A program made the position numbers and the translations under genes. Below are positions 40,628 to 49,444 of a stretch of DNA of 64,000 nt, one piece after another. The stretch is from NCBI GenBank assembly GCA_964554795.1, contig CAZKQB010000002.1:1-64000 (forward strand), given 5' to 3'. The DNA is from SFHK01 sp964554795 (GTDB lineage: Bacteria; Bacillota; Clostridia; Christensenellales; Aristaeellaceae). The first letter of the stretch is position 1; every line of letters starts with the position of its first letter. The notes under the pieces were generated by a model, which searched no databases, was not told the DNA's origin, and saw only the letters and a program-made list of their open reading frames with translations.

Positions 40628-41614
40628 TCACTTTGTGATCTTCATCAGCTCACGCAGGATACCGTCGGCTGTCATGCCCTCGGACAGTCCCTCAAAGCTG
40701 AGCGCAATGCGGTGTCTGAGGCACGCAGGCGCAACGAAATCAATGTCATCAAACGATACATTATAGCGTCCCTCCATCAATGCGCGAACGCGTGCGGCCG
40801 AAATCAGCGCCTGTGCTGCACGGGGGCTGGCGCCAAAGCGCAGATACCTGCGCGAAATTTCCGGGCTTTCGGGTATTTCCGGATGCGTGTTCAAAAGAAG
40901 CTTCAGGGCATATTCCTTAACCGCCTTGGCCACGGGTACCTCCCGCGCTACGGCGCGCATGCGCAGAAGCGCCTCTCCATTAGCCACCTTTTCGGCGTGC
41001 CGCTCCCCGCCTCCTACGGTCATATCCACAATACCGGACAGCTCGTCCAGCGTCGGAAAGCGCACCAGTACCTTGAATAGGAAGCGATCCAGCTGTGCCT
41101 CCGGCAGCGGATACGTACCCTCCTGCTCCACGGGATTCTGCGTCGCCAGCACGAAGTACGGCTCGCTCATTGTGTGCGTCTCGCCCGCCACTGTTACCGA
41201 ATGCTCCTGCATCGCTTCCAGCAGTGCCGCCTGCGTCTTCGGCGTGGCGCGGTTAATTTCGTCCGCCAGCACGATAGACGCAAACAGCGGCCCCGGCTGA
41301 AAGCGAAATTCATTGCCTTTCTCACTCTTCACGATAATATTCGTACCGGTGATGTCTGCCGGCATCAGGTCGGGCGTAAACTGAATGCGTGAGAATGGCA
41401 GATCAAACACATTGGACAGTGTGCGTACCAGACGCGTCTTGCCCAGCCCGGGCACGCCCTCCAAAAGTACGTTGCCGCCGGCGATTAACGCCATCAGCAT
41501 ATGATCGACGACCTCCTGCTGGCCGACGATTTCCTTCGCAATCTGCGCGCGAATGTCCTCTACCTGCAAGCGGAACGCGCGAATATCCGCTTCCTGCGCA
41601 TGCGCCTTTTCCAT
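40628..41614 (-). CDS. MoxR-family AAA+ ATPase
   Basis: The product is 328 aa from ATG 41614, with GGAGG 6 bp upstream; an ATG four codons earlier falls before that site. Walker A GVPGLGKT, Walker B/ERINRA-type VLADEINRATPKTQAALLEAM, sensor-1 ATQNPVEQEGTYPLPEAQLDRF and a C-terminal ALISAARVRAL helix are all standard MoxR features. MoxR proteins act as chaperone-like ATPases on VWA-domain partners. Both DUF58 and two VWA proteins are encoded directly after it. Confidence 0.93.
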   Translation of the reverse strand: MEKAHAQEADIRAFRLQVEDIRAQIAKEIVGQQEVVDHMLMALIAGGNVLLEGVPGLGKTRLVRTLSNVFDLPFSRIQFTPDLMPADITGTNIIVKSEKGNEFRFQPGPLFASIVLADEINRATPKTQAALLEAMQEHSVTVAGETHTMSEPYFVLATQNPVEQEGTYPLPEAQLDRFLFKVLVRFPTLDELSGIVDMTVGGGERHAEKVANGEALLRMRAVAREVPVAKAVKEYALKLLLNTHPEIPESPEISRRYLRFGASPRAAQALISAARVRALMEGRYNVSFDDIDFVAPACLRHRIALSFEGLSEGMTADGILRELMKITK

Positions 41615-41629
41615 ATATACCTCCATACG

Positions 41630-43129
41630 CTATTCTGTCAGCGCGCTGAAATAGTCATTTGCCCACTGTCTTGCGGAGTCGGACAGTCCGCTCGATTCCG
41701 CGGCGGCCGCTGCTGCCTCGGCATAGCTGCCCACCACGCGGTTATAGGGAACGTAGCCGTCAATTATGCCCGCGCCAGGGCCCATCTCGATCACCTGATC
41801 CTGCCCTTCCCGAACCTCGCCGGTGACGCTGCTCACTTCGCCGCCATCTCCCAAACGCGTGGGATCATAAATCTGTTCGTACTCGCCCTCATTTATACGG
41901 CTTCCGCCGCGGTTGCCCTTGCCGCCGCTGCTGCCCTCCGTATATCCCTGGTCGAGGTTCGTCGAGCCTTTTCCGGCGCCGCCTCCGGGTTGATTGCCCT
42001 GCCCATTGCCGATACCGCCGCCCTGACCACTACCGTTTCCGGATTGAATTCCGCTTCCCTGTCCCAGCGCCGCCGCCAGACGACTGCCTGCCTGCGCATT
42101 CGCCTTCATGGACGCAAGCAGAGCCTGCGCCGACATTTTTCCACTGGAATTCAGCGCTCTGCTGAGCGCACCCGCACTTGCCGACGCATTTTGCCCGGAC
42201 GCAATCGCCGCGGCATACGCACTCAGCGCCTCAGAAAGCGCGTTGTCTCCCGCTTTCCGCGCAGCCTCCGCAGCCTTTGAAAGCGTATTAGCAACCTGTT
42301 CGGCATTTTCGCCTTCTCCAGCCTCTGCAGCTGCGGTTTCCAGCGACTGCGCATCTCCCGCAGAAAGCGCGTCACCCAGCGAATCCATGCCCGCCTGAGA
42401 CAGCACATCCATCGATGCCTGTACGCTGCTTCGGTTTAGCCGTTTCAGCTCTACGCGCGCATCGTCAATGGCCTGCATCGTTTCCCTCTGATTTCCTGCC
42501 TCGCGCAGCTTCCGCGCGAGCTCGGTCAGCAGCCGATTCAGCTCCACCTGCGTTTCGTCATTTGGATCCTCCGGCTGAAGCGAAGCAGCCAGCTCCTCTG
42601 CACGCTCAGCCTCCTTCTTCATCTTCTCGCTGTACGCATTCCGTGCGCGAATCACCGCATCCTGCGGGTTTGGCAAAAACGTCGTCACGACGCATGCTGC
42701 AGCCAGCACAGCCGCCAGAATCAGCGCCGCTTTATCTGTTCGCGCCGGTATTGCCTTTTTAAGGCTCATTTGCCGCAGCGCATCCGTTGCATCGGCAATC
42801 TGCATGCGCTCCATGTCGCTTGAGCCCTCCAGCTCCAGCGCCGTCCGCGCGCGCTCCTTCAGGCCACTCTCATCAGCACGGCGGGCGCAAACCCTCGCGC
42901 CCACCGGCCATAATGTCGCTGCCAGCGGAAACAACACCATACACGCGCCGTATGTAGCCAGAACCACCCTATTGCTTTCCGGAATCGGCGCAAAGAAAGA
43001 AGTCGTTAGAACCGCCAGCGACACAAGACCTGCCGCGACCAGTCCCCACATGAACGCCTTCCATGCCCGCACCGCGCGCAATCTTCTGCCCACGCGCCGA
43101 AGCTCGCGGACAAACTGTCCGTTTTTCAT
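41630..43129 (-). CDS. Membrane protein with long helical and Gly-rich low-complexity regions
   Basis: The product is 499 aa from ATG 43129, overlapping the permease stop by 4 bp (ATGA). Two helices (~20-50) and a third (~135-152) anchor it. The region 160-360 is Ala/Glu-rich and helical, probably coiled coil. A Gly/Ser/Gln-rich linker (~365-430, GNGSGQGGGIGNGQGN) follows, then an end resembling the C-terminus of DUF4175-type proteins (VIEMGPGAGIIDGYVPYNRVVGSYAEAA, DSARQWANDYFSAL). This last block is commonly found in proteins encoded beside MoxR operons. The function is not known. Confidence 0.7.
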   Translation of the reverse strand: MKNGQFVRELRRVGRRLRAVRAWKAFMWGLVAAGLVSLAVLTTSFFAPIPESNRVVLATYGACMVLFPLAATLWPVGARVCARRADESGLKERARTALELEGSSDMERMQIADATDALRQMSLKKAIPARTDKAALILAAVLAAACVVTTFLPNPQDAVIRARNAYSEKMKKEAERAEELAASLQPEDPNDETQVELNRLLTELARKLREAGNQRETMQAIDDARVELKRLNRSSVQASMDVLSQAGMDSLGDALSAGDAQSLETAAAEAGEGENAEQVANTLSKAAEAARKAGDNALSEALSAYAAAIASGQNASASAGALSRALNSSGKMSAQALLASMKANAQAGSRLAAALGQGSGIQSGNGSGQGGGIGNGQGNQPGGGAGKGSTNLDQGYTEGSSGGKGNRGGSRINEGEYEQIYDPTRLGDGGEVSSVTGEVREGQDQVIEMGPGAGIIDGYVPYNRVVGSYAEAAAAAAESSGLSDSARQWANDYFSALTE

Positions 43130-44031
43130 TTTCTCACCCGCACCCTGCGCCCGGAGCGAATCATCAGGGCAGAAGCGCTCACAAACACCGTCGCCAGCGC
43201 CGTAACGGCAGCCATGTTGATCCACACCAGCACATTAAACTGCAGAGCCTTCAAAATGTAATACAGCCAGTAGCCGCCGCCCAGCATGCTGAACGTAGAT
43301 TGCATCAGAAGCGTCTGATCGGCGACTAAGCAAAGGTAGCCCACGCCGGGATTTAGAAACAACGCCTTTGGCACCAGCGCCATCAGCTGCTGAGAAGTCA
43401 TGCTCGTAAACTGCGACGTATCATAATCAAATTTAGCCGCGACGCCGTTCAACTGAACCCCAGCCACCAGCAGCGTCCCCACGCCAATAGCGAACACGAT
43501 CAGATACGCCGCCACGGTCGAGGCCACTGTACGGCGGAACAAAGCGGAGCACAGCGTGCCGATGCTCAGCGCGCCAAACGCCGTTACAAGCATGAACAGC
43601 AGCGCCGTCAGAATCTGAAGCAGTGTCACGCCGCCAGGAATCATCACGATGCACAGCATCGGCAGCGTAGAGAAGATCAGAAGCGCCGCAAAGGCGAAGC
43701 TCTCCAGAAATTTGCCCCATACGATGCGGAACGCGCCTGTGTTGGTAACCAACAGAAGATCCAACGTCTGCCGTTCGCGTTCGCCGGAAATGCTGCCTGC
43801 GGTCATGGCCGGGGCAATCAGAATTGTGAGCAGAAACTGCACGCCAAGCATGACAATATAGTAATCGATTCCCGAGCGCATGCGTTTCATCGGCAGCTCC
43901 TTCGCGCCGATGCTCTCGAGGATCAGCAGTGCAAATAGCGCGATCAGCAGATCGTACAGCGCAATGATCACCGGCGTGCGCACGCCGCGCATGCGGCGAC
44001 GAACGGACGAGGACAGAATCGGGTTCATCAT
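43126..44031 (-). CDS. ABC-2-type transporter permease
   Basis: The product is 301 aa, with about six membrane helices. The conserved SISGERERQTLDLLLVTNT segment (near residue 80) is the cytoplasmic signature of ABC-2 permeases of the Gld/Nos type. The start overlaps the ATPase stop by 4 bp; a second ATG at 44028 is an alternative. It forms a transporter with the ATPase encoded upstream. The substrate is unknown. In related operons such transporters are thought to act in envelope processes. Confidence 0.87.
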   Translation of the reverse strand: MMNPILSSSVRRRMRGVRTPVIIALYDLLIALFALLILESIGAKELPMKRMRSGIDYYIVMLGVQFLLTILIAPAMTAGSISGERERQTLDLLLVTNTGAFRIVWGKFLESFAFAALLIFSTLPMLCIVMIPGGVTLLQILTALLFMLVTAFGALSIGTLCSALFRRTVASTVAAYLIVFAIGVGTLLVAGVQLNGVAAKFDYDTSQFTSMTSQQLMALVPKALFLNPGVGYLCLVADQTLLMQSTFSMLGGGYWLYYILKALQFNVLVWINMAAVTALATVFVSASALMIRSGRRVRVRK

Positions 44032-44960
44032 TCCTGCGTCACCTCCATAAATACCTTTTCCAGATTCATCGGTATGCGATGGAAATCCGCCACGGCAAAA
44101 TCATCCGCAATCAGTCGCTTCAGAAGACCTGCCGCCAACGCCTCGTCGCCATCCAGCTCCACGCGAAGCAAACTTGCTTCCTCCTGTCGGATGCCCGTTA
44201 CGCCAGGCTGTTGCCGAAGCACCTCCACGGCGCGGTCAATTTCTGCCTCCGTCGCGCCGGAAAATACAATGTCAATTGGCGCATTGCCGTTCATCATCTT
44301 GTCCAGCTCGCACACCGAGCCGGAGAACACCAGCTTTCCGTGATCGATAATCGTCAGCGAATCGCACATTTCCGAAAGCTCCGGAAGGATGTGCGAGGAA
44401 ATGAGCACGGTCTTCCCCATTCCCTTAAGCGTTTTCAGAATGCTCTTCATCTCCGCGCGGGCCCGGGGATCCATGCCGGAGGCCGGCTCATCCAGAATCA
44501 GAAGCTTCGGATCGTGAATCAGCGAATGCGCCAGACACAGCCGCTGCTTCATGCCGCGCGAAAGCTCGTCCACATAGGCAAACTTCTTATCGGACAGATT
44601 CACAAGCTCCAGCAGCTGATCGATCATCCGGTCGCGATCTCTCGCGGCAATGCGATAGCAGCGTGCATAGAAATCCAAATACTCCCAGGATTTCAGGCCG
44701 TCGTATACGCCGAAGAAGTCCGGCATATAGCCGACCATACGGCGAATCTTCGCAGGCGATTTTGAAATCTCCACGCCGTCCACATACGCCTTTCCGGAGG
44801 TTGGCGTCAGCAGCGTCGCCAGCATACGCATGGTCGTGCTCTTGCCCGCGCCGTTGGGGCCGACAAATCCATGCAACTCGCCCGCGCCGATTTCAAAGCT
44901 CAGGTGATCGACCGCGCGGAATTTCCCGTAATCCCGGGTCAGATTGTCAAGCTTCAGCAT
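44028..44960 (-). CDS. ABC transporter ATP-binding protein
   Basis: The product is 310 aa. Walker A is GPNGAGKS (near residue 37), the signature is LSRGMKQRL, Walker B is LLILDEPASGMD and the switch His is in SSHILPEL. The C-terminal ~80 residues form the usual extra domain of CcmA/NatA-like ATPases. Its ATG overlaps the previous stop by 1 bp (TAATG) and its stop overlaps the permease start, showing tight coupling. Confidence 0.93.
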   Translation of the reverse strand: MLKLDNLTRDYGKFRAVDHLSFEIGAGELHGFVGPNGAGKSTTMRMLATLLTPTSGKAYVDGVEISKSPAKIRRMVGYMPDFFGVYDGLKSWEYLDFYARCYRIAARDRDRMIDQLLELVNLSDKKFAYVDELSRGMKQRLCLAHSLIHDPKLLILDEPASGMDPRARAEMKSILKTLKGMGKTVLISSHILPELSEMCDSLTIIDHGKLVFSGSVCELDKMMNGNAPIDIVFSGATEAEIDRAVEVLRQQPGVTGIRQEEASLLRVELDGDEALAAGLLKRLIADDFAVADFHRIPMNLEKVFMEVTQE

Positions 44961-47533
44961 TATTTCGCCCTCCCCTTCACTTCAAGGCACGGCCTCTCCA
45001 CGTATACATATCCTTCGCGTACGTCGCGGCTCTGCAGGCGCACAAACACCTCGCCATCTGCGTTCACATAATCCGCCGCGTTTTCGGTAACGTTGGCATA
45101 CACGCTATTCTGCTCGTCCCACTCGCCAGTCTTCGCATTATACAGACAGAGAACCGCATTGCCATCCATGTAGGATGCAGAAAACGCCAGCGATTCAAGG
45201 CTGATTTTCTTCGCATCAGGAATCCGGAACGCCATCAGCTTCATTGCAGAATCGTCATACAGCTTCTGTTGATTGGCGTCGGTGCTATACGGTCTGCCAT
45301 CCTCGCCCACCTCGGCGACCAGTGCCTCAAGCGCGCCGGGCGCGTAATAGACCACGCCGGTTTTGCCTACAGGCAAGTATTCCAGCTGCGCCGAAACGAT
45401 GGCCTTGTGCGCAAGTCGCTCAATCACTTCGCCGTTCATATTCAATTCCACGCGCCCAAGCTCGTCATTGAAGCCCACATACACCGCATAAAAGGAATCG
45501 GGGCTGTTGCTGCGATTCGCCGCCATCCAAATCAGATCGGAAAGCGATTCGCGTTTCGCGCGCTCGCTCGACGGAAGCTTGTCTGAAACCCAGTTTTTCG
45601 TTGCAAGCTGCTCCGGATACGCCACCATGTTGATCAGCTCATACATTTCCATCCGGCCCTGATATGAGCTTTTGCTCGAGGACAACGCCGGGCGATAGAT
45701 GATCTTCCCATCTACGGCGCTGTAACCATAGCTTTTTCCAGTGGGCTTTTCTTCTCCATCCTTCCATTCGAGAATCGCCACATCAAGGCTTTGGCCGGGA
45801 AGGATTTCCGGCACGCTGCAATATCCAAGCCCAGTCAGCAGATAGCCATCCTTCAGCGGATACGCCGTCTCATTTTCAATCTGCGCATGCAGGCCGTCCT
45901 CCTCCATCCAAAGCTGCCCCCTCACCGCCCCCCAGTCGGCGGTTATATCCGCAATCGACGCATAGCGCACCGTCCACGCCGAGGTGGATTCAAACTCAAT
46001 TTCCTTCTGTGCACCGTAGCGGTAGCAGTAGCGCAACTTCGTCGGAATGCTGCTTTTCTCCTCATCGGAATCGTCATAGTAATAGCTGTCCCCCACAATG
46101 GAAAGCTCTCCGTCCGGCGTAGACAGCGTCTGGCGGTTTACGTCCTTCCCGGCAAATCCGATATACACAGTCGCGCCCGACTGCTTTTCGCCGCTGGAAA
46201 GATGCGTAACCGTCGCCGCCATCGGCTCATTGAGTGTGGTATTCAGGCTCATCAGATAGATTACGCCGGCTGCGGCTATGCTCAAAGTCGGCATAACCAG
46301 CCACAGAAGCTCGCGGCGATCCAGCTTTTTCAGCACAAAGTATGCAGCCAGCCCCGCCACAAGGAATACGATCAGCGCTACCACAGGCCCAGTCGCACTT
46401 TCCTCGTTAGCAATTTCCATGCTGTTGATGGCATTCTGTGCACGGTAAATATCGCTGCTACTATCGTTCCGGCTGGCGTTCAGCGCAGTTGAATACAATG
46501 TCGGCTCCGACGTCAGCAGAATTCGCTGCCACATCGTGCTCACGGATCTCCACAGCGTAATGGGCTTCGCGCCCAGATCAAAGGTTGCCGAATAAACCAC
46601 GCCATCCTCGACCTCTGATTTGTAGACAATCGGAAAATCGTCAGCAATCAGCGCCTCTCCGCCAGCGCTTGGCACATTCAGCAGGAAGCCGTCGCTCACG
46701 CCCTCGCCCGTCATGCTCACATACCGCATGATCGTGGACGTAATGTCCTCTGCCTGCACCAGCTCGCCTGCATCCAGACCCGTCCACCGGGAAAACCATG
46801 AATAATCGGTCTGCGCCTGCGCGCCGCCGCCCACGATGACAATGCCTCCCTTTTTCAGCCACTGCTCAAGCGCCGCCCTCTGCGCGTCTGAAAGCGTGTT
46901 CACGTCAAAGCTGTTCACGACGATCATTCCGAAGGAGTTCATCATCTGCGCGTCTGACGGGAAGCTGTCCGCATCAATCGGTACGGTTTTCCACGTCTCG
47001 CCACGCAGAAGCTCGTCGTTGTCCTGCGTAAGCGTCATGTAATTCAGCGTTTCCGGCGCGTTGGAAAGTACGCCCACCATCATGGAATAGGGCGAAATCG
47101 TATCCGAAGGCTGCGCGTTCTTCGCATAGACGACCTCTCCGCTTTCTACAAGCTCAAACGTAAAGATGTTCTGCTTCCTCTGCAGCTTGATCGGCAGAAC
47201 CACGCGCTTGCTCGCGCCGGAAGCCACCTCCAGCGGCATCTCGACGCGGTCGTATGCGGTATTGTTCTGATATAGATTCACGCAGAGGGTTCCGTTGAAA
47301 TCTGCACCCATGTTGGTAATTACAACCGTCGCAGGAATGTACCTTCCATAGGTAACGGCATTCCCGTAGCCAATGTCCACATTCATCGAAAGCGCTGCGT
47401 TCGGAACCTCCGTATGCAGTTTCGCCATTGCGGCGTCTGCCGCCTGATTTTTCGCACTTTCTTCGGCTCCGGCCAACGGCATCAGCGCCAGAAGCAGACA
47501 CAAGAGCAGGAGTATCCGCTGTTTCCGCTTCAA
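44960..47533 (-). CDS. Large exported membrane protein, first gene of the MoxR/VWA/ABC operon
   Basis: The product is 857 aa. The start is a TTG at 47533, 8 bp after GGAGG, and it begins a textbook signal peptide (MKRKQRILLLLCLLLALMPLAGA). A large extracellular strand-rich portion includes a GATase-like segment (GMIVVNSFDV...LEQWLKKGGIVIVGGGAQAQTDYSWF in outline). Two membrane helices lie at about 378-395 and 405-425 (VVALIVFLVAGLAAYFVLKK), followed by another ~430 residues. Similar proteins accompany ABC transporters of this type in Clostridia. The function is not known. Confidence 0.75.
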   Translation of the reverse strand: MKRKQRILLLLCLLLALMPLAGAEESAKNQAADAAMAKLHTEVPNAALSMNVDIGYGNAVTYGRYIPATVVITNMGADFNGTLCVNLYQNNTAYDRVEMPLEVASGASKRVVLPIKLQRKQNIFTFELVESGEVVYAKNAQPSDTISPYSMMVGVLSNAPETLNYMTLTQDNDELLRGETWKTVPIDADSFPSDAQMMNSFGMIVVNSFDVNTLSDAQRAALEQWLKKGGIVIVGGGAQAQTDYSWFSRWTGLDAGELVQAEDITSTIMRYVSMTGEGVSDGFLLNVPSAGGEALIADDFPIVYKSEVEDGVVYSATFDLGAKPITLWRSVSTMWQRILLTSEPTLYSTALNASRNDSSSDIYRAQNAINSMEIANEESATGPVVALIVFLVAGLAAYFVLKKLDRRELLWLVMPTLSIAAAGVIYLMSLNTTLNEPMAATVTHLSSGEKQSGATVYIGFAGKDVNRQTLSTPDGELSIVGDSYYYDDSDEEKSSIPTKLRYCYRYGAQKEIEFESTSAWTVRYASIADITADWGAVRGQLWMEEDGLHAQIENETAYPLKDGYLLTGLGYCSVPEILPGQSLDVAILEWKDGEEKPTGKSYGYSAVDGKIIYRPALSSSKSSYQGRMEMYELINMVAYPEQLATKNWVSDKLPSSERAKRESLSDLIWMAANRSNSPDSFYAVYVGFNDELGRVELNMNGEVIERLAHKAIVSAQLEYLPVGKTGVVYYAPGALEALVAEVGEDGRPYSTDANQQKLYDDSAMKLMAFRIPDAKKISLESLAFSASYMDGNAVLCLYNAKTGEWDEQNSVYANVTENAADYVNADGEVFVRLQSRDVREGYVYVERPCLEVKGRAK

Positions 47534-47686
47534 TTCTTTGTCCTCCCAATTTCATTTTCCATCGTCTGCCCGCATGTAGAAGCAGGCAAATTGTGGATTT
47601 CTCAATAGTTAGACGCTCATTTGCCGCATTTGGTTCACGGCGCATATTCAAAAATTAAGATCCACGATAATTCGCACCATTTTCAA

Positions 47687-47715
47687 TTGACATTCCCCTT
47701 GGCTACTTCTATAAT
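47687..47715 (+). promoter_or_regulatory. Consensus sigma-A promoter of the second UroD-like gene
   Basis: Plus strand: perfect -35 TTGACA (47687-47692), 17-bp spacer and perfect -10 TATAAT (47710-47715). It is the only promoter in the window with both hexamers perfect. A ~115-nt leader separates it from the start codon, and no known riboswitch is recognised in it. Confidence 0.85.
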
Positions 47716-47835
47716 AAAGGTGCAATCCTTCCCGCCAAGCGGCACGAAAGCTGCAGCAGCGAATGCTTTCTCCCGCAAATGCGCTGGATGAATTTCGATC
47801 AATCGATACCAACGGAAAACGGAAAGGAGTACACC

Positions 47836-48843
47836 ATGAACGGAAAAGAGCGCCTTGACGCCTACCTTGCCGGTCAAAAAGTAGATCGCCGGCCCAATCT
47901 GACCATTGTCGGCAGTGTGGTCACACAGTATACAGGCATTGACATCGAGCATTATTCCAAGGACTATAAGGCTATGACCGAAAGCGCTGTTCAGGCCGCC
48001 ATCGATTTGAAGCTCGACTTTATTCAGATTGCCTCTGATCTCGTGCGCGAGGCCGAGGGGCTTGGCTCTGAAATCGCCTATTTCCCGGACAAGCTCCCCA
48101 CCGTCCGCAAATACGCACTGGACGACATCACCGAAGTCAGCCGCCTCCGGCCTCTGAAGACATGCGAGGTGCACCGCATGTACGATCTTGTGGAAGCCAC
48201 CGCCTATGCCCGAACGCTGAACGGCGACATTCATCCTATGACACTAGCTGTCGGCCCCGCCACCATTGCAGGCAATACCCGCGGCGTCGAAAACCTGCTT
48301 ATAGACATGCTGGATGAAGAGGAGGCCGGCGAGGACCTGCTGAGCATCGCCACCGAGACGATTCTTGATTTCATCCGCACGTTATCCGACGCAGGCGCAG
48401 CGTATATCTACGTGGCCGACCCCGTCGCTTCCTTGTTCTCGCCGGCCATGTATGAGCGCTTCGTACTGCCCTGCCATAAACGAATTTTCGGCCGTATGAA
48501 GCAGCTCGGTATCGGCAGTCGCCTGCACATGTGTGGAGATACCACAAAAATCCTTCCGCTCTCCTCCACCTGCGGCGCCGACATCGTAGATATTGACCAC
48601 GCCGTAAATTTTCCCAAGGCACTGGAAATTGCAGACGGCCGCTGCCTGATCAATGGAAACATCGATCCCGTTGCGGACGTCTTCTCCTGCGACGCGGCGC
48701 ACACGAAGCAGGCTATTCTGAACGCCGCCAACTCCATCGGATGCGCGCGCGCCATGTTCATGCCCGGCTGCGAGTTGCCCACGCGCACGCCGCTCGCCAA
48801 CGCCCGCGCCATCTCTGAGGCGCTTGAGGAAATCGGAGGCTAA
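47836..48843 (+). CDS. MtaA/CmuA-like UroD-family methyltransferase
   Basis: The product is 335 aa from ATG 47836 (AAAGGAG, 8 bp). The zinc-site pattern of methylcobamide:coenzyme-M-type methyltransferases is complete: RLHMCGDT (His, Cys; near residue 235) and the C-terminal MPGCELPTRTP (Cys, near residue 316). GNIDPVADV and the N-terminal KERLDAYLAGQKVDRRP are also typical of the MtaA branch rather than heme HemE. Its substrate is unknown, because no corrinoid protein or activator gene lies in the window. It is monocistronic, with its own strong promoter and a terminator at 48868. Confidence 0.83.
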   Translation: MNGKERLDAYLAGQKVDRRPNLTIVGSVVTQYTGIDIEHYSKDYKAMTESAVQAAIDLKLDFIQIASDLVREAEGLGSEIAYFPDKLPTVRKYALDDITEVSRLRPLKTCEVHRMYDLVEATAYARTLNGDIHPMTLAVGPATIAGNTRGVENLLIDMLDEEEAGEDLLSIATETILDFIRTLSDAGAAYIYVADPVASLFSPAMYERFVLPCHKRIFGRMKQLGIGSRLHMCGDTTKILPLSSTCGADIVDIDHAVNFPKALEIADGRCLINGNIDPVADVFSCDAAHTKQAILNAANSIGCARAMFMPGCELPTRTPLANARAISEALEEIGG

Positions 48844-48867
48844 GCTGTTTCGGCCTCCAAAATCATT

Positions 48868-48909
48868 CGCTCCCCGCCGCATATTCCATCGCGACAGGGA
48901 GCGTTTTCT
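48868..48909 (+). terminator. Intrinsic terminator after the UroD-family gene
   Basis: A 7-bp GC-rich stem (CGCTCCC at 48868-48874, GGGAGCG at 48897-48903) with a large loop is followed by TTTT and a further T-rich stretch. Confidence 0.6.
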
Positions 48910-48922
48910 GTCTTATTCACTT

Positions 48923-49441
48923 TTAAAATTCGTCCTTCAGGATTGCGTACTGATACGAATCCGTCCAGATCGTCTGTCCATGCTCGTCGGTTTTGAAGCC
49001 GACATTCTTTTTAAACTCACCCTCTCGCCGCATGCCTAACCGCCCCATGAGCGCATAGCTTGCGACATTGCGCGTATCGCACAGGGCAATAATTCTGCGC
49101 GTTTCCAGATGCTCAAAAGCGTAGGACATCAGCCGCCGCACAGCCTCCTCTGCATAGCCACAATGCCAGTAGTCCCGCGCAAGCACATAACCAATTTCAC
49201 GCGTGCCAAATTCATCTGCTCCACTCAGATAGAGGCTGCCGATCAACGTACCGTCCGCAAGGCATACCGCCCAGAAAGCTTCGTCGGCTGCGCGGCGCGC
49301 GGCTTCTAACCGGCATTCCTCCAGCGTCATAACGCCATAGGGCTCATACCGAACAACCTTTTTGTCGCTCAAATACGAGTGAAGCCCCTCTGCATCCGTC
49401 TCTTCAAACGGCCTGAGCACAAGCCGCTTTGCTTTCAGCAT
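48923..49441 (-). CDS. RimJ/RimL-type GNAT acetyltransferase
   Basis: The product is 172 aa from ATG 49441. Its ribosome site AAGGAG lies across the htpG stop codon, so the two are translationally coupled. The GNAT fold follows the RimJ/L pattern: TKRLVLRPFEETDAEG-like N-terminus, EIGYVLARDYWHCGYAEEAVRRLMSYAF (acetyl-CoA loop) and NVASYALMGRLGMRREGEF. Such enzymes acetylate protein N-termini or small amines. Co-expression with Hsp90 is unusual, and no functional link is evident. Confidence 0.85.
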   Translation of the reverse strand: MLKAKRLVLRPFEETDAEGLHSYLSDKKVVRYEPYGVMTLEECRLEAARRAADEAFWAVCLADGTLIGSLYLSGADEFGTREIGYVLARDYWHCGYAEEAVRRLMSYAFEHLETRRIIALCDTRNVASYALMGRLGMRREGEFKKNVGFKTDEHGQTIWTDSYQYAILKDEF

Positions 49442-49444
49442 CAA

